Below, piece by piece: positions 10,991 through 22,330 of a DNA stretch of 64,000 bases. Source of the DNA: Micrasema longulum (Eukaryota > Arthropoda > Insecta > Trichoptera > Brachycentridae); the NCBI GenBank assembly GCA_022494885.1, contig JAGVSM010002393.1, positions 248,001 to 312,000 on the forward strand, written 5' to 3'. Each line of letters opens with the position of its first letter. Position 1 is the stretch's first letter. Below the pieces are notes generated by a model. The model was not told where the DNA came from. It saw only the letters and a program-made list of their open reading frames with translations, and did not search any database. The position numbers and the translations under genes are program-made.

Positions 10991-11870
10991 ATTCTGAGTT
11001 ACATCACAACTCGTTAAAAATAGTCCCCAGAGTATAAATATTTGGGTAAATCAGAAGAACGCAAATATTGGGAAAAAAATATAAAACTTAGTACCTACAA
11101 ATTAATATACCTAAGCAGAACAATGGCAAATTTGCTGCATATTTTTTTCCAAATTTTTTATTTGAATTCCACAGAAGACACATCTTAGGTCTAAAAAGAC
11201 TAATGTAGGATTATTTTTTTTTGTCAACATTTTGAAGAGGGTTGATGTCAATTAAAAATACAGATATTAAAATAATATATATATACACTTGCGTTTGTAG
11301 TTGTGTTGTTTTATTGAAAATATTAATTATTGAAAATAGTTTCAAACACCTCAAACAGTTTATTATAACATCACAAAATAGTTGTAAAATACTCTGCCGT
11401 GATTTTGTGATCTACGACATTGGCCCTTTTAGACCCAAGCCACAGAATTTAGAATTTTCGCATCGTAGTTTTTGTATTATGATCAAGTGGTATTTAACCA
11501 TTAAAATGACTTTAGATGGTCATGCACGGGTCCCTTTCGCCGTTTACCCATATTATTAGTATTATTTGCAGGTCGGCAAGTCACCCTCTCCCGCCTTAAG
11601 GTGAACGCGCCTCCACACCTATTCCTTTCCTCGGTGTTCGTACCGAATATTATGTACCAAATGGTCTTGTTACTTCCCCTCGATTCCCCAATATTTTCCG
11701 GCCCAGGGTACCTTTCCCTAGGCTGTGTGTTTAGGCTTATCTCGAGCAATGTCACGCTCCCAGCTAATCCCAGCTCCGTCCCGTCTCTAGTTGTACAATA
11801 TTGTACGAGTTTAAAACAAAATCAACTCCTGGCTATAAATAACAGAAAACGATAGTATCAAGTAAAAAAA
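10991..11870. other. Unclassified; LINE-tail motif then GC-moderate segment
   Basis: aatatttgggtaaatcagaa at 11036 is shared with the insertion at 4470. From about 11390 to 11830 the sequence is less AT-rich than its surroundings and has overlapping short ORFs on both strands, none with recognisable domains. No supported gene. Confidence 0.35.
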
Positions 11871-12310
11871 ATGTTTTTAACAACAACAACAATCAGAGAG
11901 AGGATAGAACGTCATATCTCTCTATCTTTGCATACAGACCTCATTTCCTCTACATTCATTCCGATTATTCCTACTTTTGACATGTCCATCTTCATGTATT
12001 TGATGGACTTGATCGTGCCATGTCTTTCTCGTCCTTCCTCGTTTTTTGCATCCATCAACATTCGCGTCGTAGATCCTTTTAGCCGTTCTTTCGCTGTCCA
12101 TTCGCTCTACATGTCCAAACCGACGCAGCACTCATTTCTTGATTCTGTCGATAATGCATGTCTCAGCCTTACACAGTTTACGGATCTCGACATTTGTGCA
12201 CCCACACATTCGCCCGAGGGATCGCATTTCGACAGCATTAAACATACTTTTATCATCAATTCCATAGTTCGCTTACATACATTAGAGTTGACACTAGAAC
12301 TCAAATGTTT
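11871..12310 (-). pseudogene. Non-LTR retrotransposon, 3' end of ORF2 with simple-repeat tail
   Basis: On the minus strand the sequence encodes FNAVEMRSLGRMCG, then CTNVEIRKLCKAETCIIDRIKK, a stop, then VLRRFGHVERMDSERTAKRIYDANVDG and RKTWHDQVHQIHEDG. This is the typical far C-terminus of endonuclease/reverse-transcriptase LINEs, downstream of the polymerase domain (NAVEMxxLRRxxG and LRWFGHVxRMxxxRxxKRIY). The element ends near 11876 in a TTG-repeat tail, as in RTE-type LINEs. A related copy on the + strand is at 45790-46290 and a more decayed one at 14818-14905. At least one in-frame stop makes this copy dead. Confidence 0.8.
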
Positions 12311-12344
12311 AAATGCGAACGAAAATACGGGGTTTAACCCTAAA

Positions 12345-12780
12345 TATATAATTCATCCCCATCATTTCCTTACCGCACCTAATAGTGCATAAGGCACTGC
12401 TTTGGTACACCAATCGCAGTGTATTTTGATAATTTTTATTGTTTTTATTTATTATTATTATTATTTTTATTTTTTTTAAAATTTTTTTGCACTTGAGGCT
12501 TGAGAAAAATCACATTTTAATTTTTGTGTTCTCACCGGGAATCGAACCCGGAACCTTTCGTGTGTGAGTCAAGCGTCTTGACCACTACACCACGGCGGCC
12601 GCCTTTATATGAAGATAAGATGATCATTCTCACGCTTAGGTACCAGTCCAGGGACTATGAAATATTCTAGTGTAAAAAACCTTTTTAAATAAATCTTTCA
12701 TGCCTACCATGTCGGGAATAGAAACCGAGACCTTTTGCATGGTAGGTAAACGCGCTGACCACTACATCACGACGCTTTAG
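12345..12780 (-). mobile_element. tRNA-derived SINE (family A), interrupted by a second SINE
   Basis: On the minus strand a tRNA-like head begins near 12776 with a pol III A-box-like segment (tgatgtagtggtcagcgcg), then ctaccatgcaaaaggtctcg and a mutated B box. The body has cactagaatatttcatagtc, ggactggtacct and atgatcatctt. The 3' end has gcgattggtgtaccaa, gcagtgccttatgcac and a tail near 12345-12355. Compared with the intact copy at 58645-58905, the body is split by about 170 bp of a different SINE (12432-12604). Confidence 0.85.
12432..12604 (-). mobile_element. tRNA-Val-like SINE (family V), nested in SINE A
   Basis: The minus strand has a tRNA-like head: cgccgtggtgtagtggtcaa (A box region), an anticodon-arm segment ttgactcacacacgaa with loop anticodon CAC, and a consensus B box within gggttcgattcccgg. 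It resembles tRNA-Val(CAC). The acceptor stem cannot pair, and the head runs into a body ending in an A/T-rich tail, so it is a SINE rather than a gene. A second copy is at 17630-17705. Confidence 0.8.
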
Positions 12781-14649
12781 ACGATATTAAATATCATCAA
12801 AGAATAATATTTTTTTAAATAAAATATGGAAATTGAGACTGAAATTCTGTAATATTGGACGTCTAAAATATTCAATATGCCTTTTTAATTTACCCTTTAT
12901 TTAATTTTAATCAATTTACAGATAAAGTCAATTTTAAGCATATATTATAACTAAAAAGACAATAATATACAAAGGGTACTGGATATAAAGGATAAATGTC
13001 AAAAAAGGTCATTTTGAGAAGAACGTCTTTAAGTTTTCAAACCTCTTGAACATAAAACTAAACTTTCAACTAAAAAGGAACCTGCTTAATGTAAATAGCA
13101 TATACTGACTGTTTCATCTGAAATAATTTTCATTAATTTTAAATTATCGCTTTATTTCCAGTATTTAGCTGATATCCACCCTTTATCCCCTGGATGCATC
13201 TTTTCTTTATTAGACAGAAATGTAGCTCATGTGAACTGCCGTCAAATGCCATTATTAGTTAAAAACACACACAAATTCACACCCGTCTTTTATATTGTGT
13301 TACAGTAACACTCAGCAAGAAAAATACAATCGTATAAAACATTTTATTACCTTCTTTTTTTTAAAATCCTTAAGTAATCGTGGGTATTTTTTTCATAATT
13401 TTTATATTCTTATTTAAAATGGAAAATTCAAGTTAACTCATAAATTTATTATAAAAAATCTATGATAAATTTATTCAAAATTCATATAATTTAGGAAAAG
13501 TAAACCGTAATTAATACTATAATTTATCGATGCGATTAAAAAGATTGTCTAAAGATTTTATACATACATATTTATTTATAATAAATACTAAAATGTTATT
13601 CGTTTTTTACAATTATACAAATTTACGAAATAAACACAAACAAGTGCTTCACGAACCTCACAATTATTCGGAATCTTAATGTAATTTTATTTTTAGTACT
13701 TATTTATTATAGCAATATTTTTAATGAAAGGTAAATTATAATATTTTTACAACCGCATTCTACCGCTTTGTTGCCGGCATTTTACATTGAAACAAACGTT
13801 TCATATTTAACTTTGTTACTACGAAATAATTAGTTCAAAGCCATTGTGGTCGGGAAATCTAATTACATTTTCTTTGAGCCTTTCACCCCTTTGCAATTTG
13901 AATATTGTTTAATAAACAAAACATACAAGATGAGCACTAAATTTAGCATCATAATACCTCCTTAAATAACCTCGGGTAAAAATAACAAAATGTAACGTTT
14001 TGTTGCGTCTTATGTGTAAAAAAATGGATGGTAAAAATGTATGATCTATTTTCAAACACTTTCTCCTAATCGCCTCAGATAAGAGGGAGAAAAATATAGA
14101 GCGCCAACTGATATGGTTTAGTGATTTTCACAGCGGTTTGGCTCATAAAAGCAACCCTGCTCTGAAAAAATAACCCCTAAGGGATGTTCGGGAAAAGTAC
14201 TGTCTTTACTTCTGATATTATCTCCTCATATCAGCTGTTTTCCCGGTTGTTAGATGCCTCATAATGGAAACGTGAGTGATTTGTGATAACTACATTGAAA
14301 ATGAAATATTCTATTGTATTTTGATATCACCTGTATGATTTAGAATTTATAGTTTATAATTAAGTCGAATTAAACATTCACCAAAGTTATTTAAATTATT
14401 GTAATAATCATTTTAAAACAATATTTAAAAAGCATATTTATGTACAAAAAACTTCAAGCTTGTTATTTGAAAATGAATTGTTTTATGTTTTGGAATTCAA
14501 CCATAAACAAGTACCTAGGTACCTACTTATCAATGAAAAGTGTTTTTCCTTTAATCCGGACAGTTTTTGCACGCTTTTTAGATACAATTAGGCATTTTTC
14601 AAATGTCATTTAGTAAATACTTTATCGAAAATTCAAATTTTTTGAGATT
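12781..14649. other. AT-rich sequence without recognisable features
   Basis: About 1.9 kb with no supported ORF, repeat arm or splice-flanked coding segment. It may be intergenic DNA or old decayed transposons. Confidence 0.5.
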
Positions 14650-14721
14650 TTGTGTTTGCTGAACAAGCTCATAGCAGGCAAGCTAACGTTCGGGTAGGAC
14701 AACGTCTGTCGGGTCCGCTAG
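14650..14721 (+). mobile_element. Helitron 3' terminus
   Basis: The sequence ends gtcgggtccgctag followed by a host T, matching the CTRR-T rule for Helitron 3' ends and the gggtccgctagt ending common in animal Helitrons. A short hairpin (gaca-acgtc-tgtc, 14698-14710) lies just upstream of the terminus as expected. The body upstream (from perhaps 14500) is AT-rich; I could not find the matching TC 5' end, so length is unknown. Non-autonomous. Confidence 0.65.
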
Positions 14722-14817
14722 TATATTATAAGATTAAGGTTTCTCTCAAATGTATGCCTGCTGATTAATATCTTTTTTTGAAATGTGCACATTCAAGAAC
14801 CTATCTATTAATCTTTT

Positions 14818-14905
14818 CGGGACGTCTTTATCTGTCCTCTTCGTCCACATTTGCACCATAAATCTTTCAGACGTTCTTGTGTCGTCCATTCGTTCTACAT
14901 GCTCT
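14818..14905 (-). pseudogene. Decayed LINE C-terminal fragment
   Basis: The minus strand reads VERMDDTRTSERFMVQMWTK, aligning with VERMDSERTAKRIYDANVDG of the LINE at 11871-12310. It is a small, strongly diverged remnant of the same lineage. The sequence from 14906 to 15560 holds a 103-codon ORF (15058-15369) with no recognised domain and nothing else I can name. Confidence 0.6.
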
Positions 14906-15564
14906 CGTTAATTTTGTCGCGCATTCACCTGAGAATTTTTCCCATACAATACTAAAATAAAACGCTTATCGTCTCTGTAGAGATATCGTTACTCAATTTT
15001 AATCGCTGTCGCGCGAAAAAACCGTGAAAAATCAGATGATTTACAGTCAAATAAAAAATGGTTAGCCGTAGCAGACACACAGCGGTCACAGATCAAACTT
15101 TTTTGTTTTACGCCTTTATCTATTCAGGAAAAAGAAAAATGGCTTCTCGCTCCTGCATTAAAGATTTTTCTCGGGATTTTTCCTCAGTAACCAGTAAAAA
15201 TAAAAGCACTTTGGTTTCTTTACTGAGTAATCCTACTGAGATATTTTTTCCCCGTCTCAAGAGTAGATATGATTCAAGTCTCGAGGGTTTGGGATGCATA
15301 TTCCGTCGAGTTTATGCCTCGATCCGTGAACTACGGCGGCATACAGAAAACAACTTCCAACTTTATTGATCCCGACATAAAGCGGAGATTTCCATCTCCG
15401 GTTGCGATGCTTTTACGATTTTCCCGAGCTTAAAATATTTGTTGTCAAAACCGCGCAATCTCTTTTCTTGATGCTTTTATTAAATGTACCATTTTGTATT
15501 GTTTTTGGCAAAAACAATATTTGTTTTCGAATCCCACTTCGTAAGATAGATATACAAGATTTAG

Positions 15565-16010
15565 ATTTATTTATTTATGACAAAATACAAGGTTTTTAAA
15601 CTTTACATATTACATAACATTACATATTTTATTTGTACGAAATATTCCTAATCAGGGAAATGCTGGTATGAGGGGATATTATATATAATAACACAATAGT
15701 TTAAATAAAAAGTCGATAAAATAACATCACATATCACTCGTCACACGGGCTGTAAAAACTGTTTTATTTAGGTGTTTTTTTAAGTACGTTTATGTTTTGT
15801 ATATTTTTTAGGTCATTAGAAAGTGAATTGTAAAAATTTATTGCTGTACACAAAAAACTGTTTCTTTTTCTGTTGGTCCTAGGTTATTCGCAAGTTAAAT
15901 TATTTGAATCTCTTGTATTTATTTTATGTATGTTGTAGTTCAAATTAACTATAAACTTATATTCAAACTATTTGAGTGTTTTGAGTAATGCTTCAGGTCG
16001 CAATAATATT
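15565..16010 (-). pseudogene. Non-LTR LINE 3' end, degraded
   Basis: On the minus strand, around 15900-15780, the translation includes PRTNRKRNSFLCTAINFYNS and LSNDLKNIQNINVLKK. This is the final segment of CR1/jockey-type ORF2 proteins (a basic R-x-R stretch, F-x-x-x-x-INFYNSLP, then a helix of K and N residues). The + strand start at 15569 has repeated tttatttattta, i.e. the element's A/T-rich tail. Stops are frequent; the element is a dead 5'-truncated copy. Confidence 0.65.
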
Positions 16011-16329
16011 CTTAATTAAAAAAAACATATTTGATTTCACACGTTCATATTTATTTGACGTTTAATCATCCGTGTTGCCATATATGAAGCAAAGTATTAA
16101 TGCATAAAAAAAACATTAAATTACCCACTCTCTAGGGGATAGAGAAGGTTAAGAATACCAACCCTGGCCAGTGTGGTACAAAAAAAAAACAATTAACTTT
16201 GCTGGACTTTTTAATGTGATTCCAATTCGCTGTATTATTTCAAAAGCAATAAAAAACTGATCTTATAGTAATTTTTGCGTTTTCTATCAAAAGATTGTCT
16301 TAATTTAATGGTTAATCTTTACATTTTAC

Positions 16330-16770
16330 AGCAGAGAAGAAAAACATATTAGATAAGGTAATATAGAAGTCTAGTCATCTACAGGGCTTATGACCTGTCA
16401 TTTATTTATTTACATGCATGTAGTTTATTACACATTATTTGAGACATAAATCCCAACTCCATACGTCTAAAAGTCCTGTTTTAATATGCGACGAGATGGC
16501 TAGTTTAAGTGGCCACTTTACACACTGTGTAACATTCACCATTCTGCCCATATCTGAACATCTATATTCCTTAAATTCTTTAATCTGTTGATGCTTGTGA
16601 AGTTAAAGAGCTGAAATCTTTATTTATGCGGGTAATATTCATCCGATTGAATTATTTCACCTGTATAACTAGGCAACGCCTGAATTTTTTTTCAATTTCT
16701 ATACTTCTCCATGGACCAGATGGATTTATCAACAACATTTTGAGTTTGTCCAAATGTTTTTGTTAATACA
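16330..16770. repeat. Foldback MITE copy interrupted by an unrelated segment
   Basis: The left arm (cagagaagaaaaacat, agtctagtcatctacagggc, ttatgacctgtcat) is cut at about 16400 and resumes at about 16500 with ctagtttaagtggccacttt, acacactgtgtaaca and ttcaccattctgcc. The middle (tgttgatgcttgtgaagtta, gagctgaaatcttt) follows, then aacattttgagtttgtccaa near 16733, the family's terminal motif. The roughly 100-bp insert starts with tttatttatttacatgcatg. Confidence 0.8.
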
Positions 16771-17084
16771 ATAATCTAGACTCTGCTTATCCGGATAACG
16801 TCTGGGACTCATTAATCCGGAATATTGTAACCTTTAGATATTATAATTAATATAATATTTTTACGGTTTATATTTCCTTCACTTTTGATTTGATTTTTTC
16901 ATTAGACTGTTAAAGATTGCCAGTTGCAAAAAGTCCGCCATTTAACCGTGCACACCTTTGTTTTCTTATGTTGTATATATCACAATTTAATTTATGATAA
17001 ACAAAGATCTGTTACCATAATAAAAAAGGACTTAAAAAAATTTCGTCTGGAGTCCATTTTGGAGTGGAATACCAAAATACCGGT
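16771..17084. other. AT-rich sequence with a possible pogo-like TIR remnant
   Basis: gactctgcttatccggataa at 16782-16803 resembles the subterminal part of pogo/Tigger ends such as that at 30731, but no partner end was found. Nothing else. Confidence 0.25.
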
Positions 17085-17335
17085 GGGCTTTAATCCGAAG
17101 TGCATATATTCGTATAGTGCGATACCCTTCCGGGGCGGGCCTGCCGCCCCAGCCGGGGGAGGGCGGGAGTGTATTGATCAGGGCGTGACCCAGTTCGGGC
17201 GCGCGCAGCCGCCCTGGCGCCCGCGCCCGCCCTGGCTGACGTAAGCCGCCCAGCCGACGATCGATGCACACATCGAGGTTGGTCAAGCCGAGACCATATT
17301 CCTTACACTGCGTACGGCGCATTCGAGCATTGACG
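17085..17335. other. Isolated GC-rich island, unclassified
   Basis: A block of about 250 bp is strongly GC- and CpG-rich (cggggcgggcctgccgcccc, gcgcgcagccgccctggcgc) within AT-rich DNA. ORFs run through on both strands, including a 96-codon minus-strand one (17322-17032), but their arginine/glycine/proline content reflects base composition. It could be a promoter CpG island, a transposon end or foreign sequence. No Inr, TATA or splice donor stands out. Confidence 0.4.
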
Positions 17336-17629
17336 AGATCATTTGATCAGACATTATACTCAAATTAATTTATTTAATATTTTTTGTTAGTGCACGTTTT
17401 TCAATGTCTAAATTTTATGTCATTTTATTTTATAAAAAAAAAAACATTTCTGTTAAAAAATAATTAATACCTATATATATACCTACTACCTACACATTAA
17501 AAAATCTAAATCACCATCAAAGAATAGCATTATTGCTATTTTTAATACTGCAATATGTTTTTTTTTCACTACAACAGGCCAGGAGTTCCAATTGCAGTGG
17601 TAAATCATAGAACAGAACACCCAGACTAC
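17336..17629. other. AT-rich sequence
   Basis: Homopolymer runs and low-complexity A/T; no feature recognised. Confidence 0.4.
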
Positions 17630-17705
17630 AAAAAAAACACATTTAATTTTTGTGTTCTCACCGGGAATCGAACCCGGAACCCTCCGTGCGTGAGTCAAGT
17701 GCAAA
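17630..17705 (-). mobile_element. SINE family V, truncated head
   Basis: ttctcaccgggaatcgaacc, then cggaac, cgtgcgtgagtcaag, is the reverse complement of a B box plus CAC-anticodon arm. It matches 12535-12585, including the upstream cattta-atttttgtg context. The A-box part is missing: the match stops at gtgc near 17702. Confidence 0.75.
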
Positions 17706-19376
17706 AAAACAGCGTTAAGTTTAAACCAAAATACCATTATTTTATTAATTTTCATCTAACAGTACAAACTACCTTTATTTTTTTGTCATATTTTTAAAAT
17801 TTGACCAGACAGCATTTTTGTCTTATCGATCCTGTTTCTATTCATACTATTACGCTACTCATTTATCTATTTATTTTTTACATTTTTTTTTCAATATTCA
17901 TATTTATTAATTAATTTTAATTTATCCGTTATTAGAGGCCTAAGATAATGCATTACTTAAACATAAATAAAGAATTATCTTCTGTGATGTTTCAATAAAA
18001 CACATCATTTGAACGTTTTTATATATTTTTTGTAACTAACTACCTTAATCTTTTTAACTAGCCTATATCTTGGCATAAATGATTTCTTTCTTTTAATGTT
18101 TTCAAATCATTGTTTTAATCCGCTATCATTTTATTTTTAACTGGTGGGAAAATTAAGCTCACGCAATATTGAACCCAATGAAAACCTGAATATGTTTTAA
18201 AAAAACATTTTTAGTATTGCGTTTCAGGTGTCAAAGGTAGAATATTAAAATGCATATAAAACGTAGTTTATTTAATTTAGCCGATCCAAAAATAGACCCC
18301 AAAGACCTCGTTCTGCTAACCTTTTAAAATAAACAAGACTATTAAATATGAATGGATTCGTAATTTATTTTGTTCATATTACAGGTACAATAAAGTCAAA
18401 ACGAAAATGTTCCTCTTTGCTCAATATGTCTTACAAGTAAAAACTAGAGCTTTGTGGAAAACTCTGCCCCTATAATCACGTTTAATACAACTTACGTTGG
18501 TGGAAGGACGACAAGGGCGCAAATCTTCACGGAATTACTTGTTAATTGTGTACGGAACTTTTGCGAGAAATATTTTTCTTTCACATATTGTACCTGTATG
18601 ATTAAGAAATATAGACTAAGAATTATTGATGGATCTAAAAACCGTTTTGAATTATTTTTACATAAAACTATTTGAAAAATTAATTTTAGATTGCAGTACG
18701 ATGCTTAAAGCTCTTTGATTTCAATAATATTTGATGGTACGAGATTAAAAAATACTTTTCTATTAAACAATATTCTATCATAAAATTGGAATATTTACAT
18801 GACATTTTTTAGCTGCGCGGTCAACCTTCAGTAATCCTTTAGAATTTACTCTAATTATAGAATATTTTGAATTCTCACTGTAAAAGGATTACGATGAGAT
18901 AATACTATATTAATTAGTTTGTCTTAATACTTAGATAGAATTTTTTGTTGCCTCCGCCAATTCTATTGATAAAAATAATAATATCGATAATATTCTTACA
19001 TACCGTCAAATACCAGTGAACTCCTTTACAATAGGGGGTCTATGTCACATTTAAAATATAATCGTAATTATTAAGCTAATTCTTTCGTAAAATTTGTTTA
19101 CTATGCTCGATTTATTTATCTTTTGTTTATTTTGCGACACCTGTTTCAACAGTATGTTGCGAAATTTGAAATCAAATTGAAAACAAAGGCACGTATTGTT
19201 CCCTACCTTAACCTTTCGTGGTTATTCTGTTATTAACCCTCGTAATAGGGTGCCTCGGGAAGCCTTCTATCCTAGACCGATTTAACTTAACTCGCAGACT
19301 TCACACTGGTTAACACATCATGTACAAACTATCTCATTGTTAGTTTCCATGTTTTTCTATAAAGGTTCAATTTAAT
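17706..19376. other. AT-rich sequence without recognisable features
   Basis: About 1.7 kb with only short chance ORFs (for example 18454-18675) and no repeat that I could match elsewhere. Confidence 0.5.
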
Positions 19377-19384
19377 ATTTCAAC

Positions 19385-19950
19385 TAGGGATATATCGGCC
19401 GATATAATCGGCGATGCCGATTTATCGGCCTGCCAGCCGATACTAAGAGTTTGAAAAGCTATAATACTTGTTTTATCAACTGAGCTCAGTTGCCTCAGAG
19501 CGTCTGTTTTCAACTGCAGGTCTCATACAAAATGATTTGCTTAACAGATTGTCTGCTAATAATTTGAACAAACTTTGTTTTCTTAACAAAAATCTGCCAA
19601 AACTTAACTTTAATTACTGACGTTGTCCTGTGTATCGGTTTACTTTACCACTTTGTGTAATTGAATGTTAATTACTTTCTTAATTAGCGCTTTGATTGAT
19701 TGATCATATTCTTGATTATTCCATACAAATAAATCTTTTCTTTGAATTTTAATTTAGCATTTTGGTTTACAACCTTCTCAAGGTTCAGCCTCTAATAAAT
19801 AAAGGTAACTTTTATGCAGAATAAAGATAATTATTCATTATTTATTTGTTTTTTTTTCTATTTCTACTAAGCCACCGATATCGGTATCGCCGATTATTTA
19901 CTCTAATGATCGGTATCGTATCGGCAAAATTATGTATCGTTACATCTCTA
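19385..19950. mobile_element. Non-autonomous hAT transposon with 8-bp target duplication
   Basis: The element begins tagggatatatcgg and ends gttacatctcta, short imperfect terminal inverted repeats, and has cgat/atcgg-rich subterminal motifs at both ends (cggcgatgccgatttatcgg left, ccgatatcggtatcgccgat right). It is flanked by identical 8-bp copies of atttcaac at 19377-19384 and 19951-19958, the hallmark of hAT insertion. The 566-bp interior has no transposase ORF, so it depends on enzyme supplied elsewhere. Confidence 0.9.
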
Positions 19951-19958
19951 ATTTCAAC

Positions 19959-20880
19959 GTAATCCAAATATTATAGTTTTATTTTGAAGAAAACATTCTT
20001 ATGATTTTAGTTACGCGGATTAACCTGGATACGCCTAACTGCTTTTTCATTTGAGCGATTATTTTTTACTACGCAAGCATTAGGTAATTAATAACTCAAC
20101 CAAGAAGACAGCCCAATCAGGAATTCGCTAATAACAGTGACGTCATCGTTTCACTGTCGACTATAGCATTTTGGGGTGTTCGCTCCGAACAAAAGGTTAG
20201 GGAGGTCAATAATACCACAGGGAGGCAATAAATCTTGCACACCCGTCAGTAGCTCGTTATAAAAATGTGCCTATCTCCCTAACTTCTACTAACGACGGAC
20301 ACCTGAAACACCGGACTTTATTAGGTACTTATTTATCTATTTTATGCAGTTTTTTTTAGATAATGTCGGCGTAATTTGTCGCCGAGTCTTTAATCTGCCA
20401 CGGAACCGCCTCAGTAGTCATTTACTACTATTATACCAATTTTTTAAGACATCATCAATTAAACTCGTCAATATTGGTAAATTCGACATAATTTAGAAAT
20501 GATTAAAATTAGTTACTGTCGGTGCTAGTAATCAATTAAGCTAATTAAAAGATGGGGAATCACAAAAGGATTCAACAGGTCAAAAAGAATCGTTTTCTTT
20601 ACGAATTTTAAATTATTTGTACAATTTTGGAGTTCATTAATTTGTTTGTATGGTTTTTATTTATTTTTTATTTTTTTATATTTATGCATTTTTATTATAA
20701 TCTTTAAATTAATTGAAATTTGGCGGTGGCAAGTGGTTATATGTCCATATTTATAAGCATTGTATTATTTACTCCTTTTTATTGACATTTTGTTATTTTT
20801 TGAGAACGCGTTTGAGAATAATTATATTGCTACACTATTTTTCAGTTTTATTCCACGCCTTCTATGATATTTTTTAAATA
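19959..20880. other. Unclassified sequence
   Basis: No gene supported. The part at 20100-20430 is slightly less AT-rich than its flanks, but no splice-bounded coding segment or repeat match was found. Confidence 0.4.
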
Positions 20881-20884
20881 TAAA

Positions 20885-21060
20885 ACCACATTTCTAGTCG
20901 GAGAAAATGAAACGTGTTTGTTTGTTTGTGTGTCCTTCACGACTTAACGGAGCGCCCGATCGACTTGATTTTTTGCACAGGGATAGCCGGAGAGACGGAA
21001 AATAAAATTTACTTTCAAAATTTAAAACCTACTTTCTTTTCATCCCGGAAATAAAAAAAA
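20885..21060 (+). repeat. Helitron-like internal segment (tentative)
   Basis: gaaacgtgtttgtttgtttg, tgtgtccttcacgacttaac, ggagcgcccgatcgact and tgcacagggatagc make up a pattern common in non-autonomous insect Helitrons: repeated gttt, then a non-repetitive cg-containing block, then gcacagggatag. No TC start or CTRR end was located nearby, so assignment is by resemblance only. Sequence 21061-21750 is AT-rich with one short chance ORF (21249-21437). Confidence 0.35.
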
Positions 21061-21750
21061 AACTTTCAAAAAGAAAGAAATATAATAACAATGAGCAACA
21101 TAAATTGAAAATGAGTAGACGTAAGGTGGGTGTCAAAAATGCTAAATTTATAATTAATTCTTTAAATTTCTATAATTGATTTGCTTTATCTATGGTTAGT
21201 TAGTTAGGTTTGATTTTCGTTTTAGTTTTGCAGTAGGATTTTGGATTTGTGAACAGAATAACGATGCTACGTCATAGACTAACGAATCATCGTATTTCTT
21301 TCATAGCGATAGTTGGAAGACCAAGCTACTTTCAATCCCAAAAAAATACAAATCATTCCACGGGAAAAACAAAAATTCTTATTGAAAAACAAAAACTCTT
21401 ATTGATTAACGAGATTACTAATCAATTAACGAAATAATTTCTCCCTAACACCACGTGAAAGAAGCCACTGGTAAAATCTTATAGAATGTATTTTGTCGGG
21501 ATCGTAGAATAACGACGGCTGTGCGAAAAATGTGACTTTGACTTTCTTTTATAATTTTGTACTGAAAAGTTACATAAAGCCTTTTTTTACCAGGCTTGGA
21601 AAAAAAATATATATCTAACTAACCCAAGTATCAAATGGTATACTTTTGTACGTGTTGTGACATTAAGAGTAAAGAAAAAATTTAAACCGCTCTCAAGTAA
21701 AGTTGAAGAAAATTACATGCGTCGTTGTCCTTCGATCCCGACGATTTGTA

Positions 21751-22103
21751 TAATGAGGAATTTCAGTTCTACGGGAAATTGGATACAAAAAATGTTTTCC
21801 TGCGCGCGGTAAAAATTAGAGCATTATATTGTAGCGCAAAATTTCTTAAAAATGTACGTAAAAAATATTTTAATAAAAACGCACTACTTTGAATGCCGTC
21901 ACTGGTTCATATAAACCAACCAATGATATGAAAGCTGTGAAGGATATCCGGTTTGGTCACCGTAAACGAACCAATCGGGAGAACTGTCAGAGAACAACCT
22001 CCGACGTCACACGCGGAGTTATTTCAGAAATACAAAACTAAAAAATCATAGCGCTGATAATGCGATATAAATATAAAAAAAAAGACTTTGAACTTCCTTA
22101 TTG
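21751..22103. mobile_element. TIR MITE, family shared with 41937-42354
   Basis: The left end taatgaggaatttcag mirrors the right end tgaacttccttattg. Internal order matches the copy at 41937-42354 on the same strand: ctacgggaaattggatacaa, gtaaaaattagagcatta, aaaaacgcactacttt, cgtcactggttcat, aacctccgacgt and gttatttcagaaatacaaaa. The interior has no ORF. Confidence 0.8.
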
Positions 22104-22159
22104 TGTCATTTTTTTGGTCGGTTACCTGTAATTAAACATGTTCCAAAAACAATTTTATA

Positions 22160-22330
22160 TGAATATAAAATTTTTTATGCAGATTTTTTTATTTTATAGA
22201 CAACTAAAGGCAACTTCCCATTGTAATACGGGCCCACGGTTCCGATTACAATGGGAAGTCGACAGAGTTAGTTATCTTCAATTGTCTTTCAAGTAAAATA
22301 AAATTTTCTGCATAAAAAAATTAAAACTCA
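22160..22330. repeat. Long hairpin repeat centred near 22235
   Basis: ttcccattgtaatacgggcc is followed by gattacaatgggaa, and outside these aaaattttttatgcaga pairs with a downstream tctgcataaaaaaatt. A diverged half copy lies at 22395-22470 (cattgtaatcggggcctg) and a fragment at 40350-40376 (ccccgattacaatgggaa). It looks like a palindromic MITE. Confidence 0.6.

Noticed and set aside
11601..12392. Plus-strand ORFs across 11601-12392
   Set aside because: They are antisense shadows of the minus-strand LINE C-terminus and SINE in this region or have no domain.
12527..12603. Bona fide tRNA-Val(CAC) gene on the minus strand
   Set aside because: A and B boxes and a CAC anticodon loop are present, but the acceptor-stem halves do not pair and the sequence runs into a body shared with 17630-17705, so it is a SINE head.
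15058..15369. 103-codon ORF as a gene
   Set aside because: Composition is compatible with chance, no recognised domain, no supporting signals.
16782..16810. pogo-like MITE
   Set aside because: Only one possible subterminal motif is present, with no second end or TA duplication.
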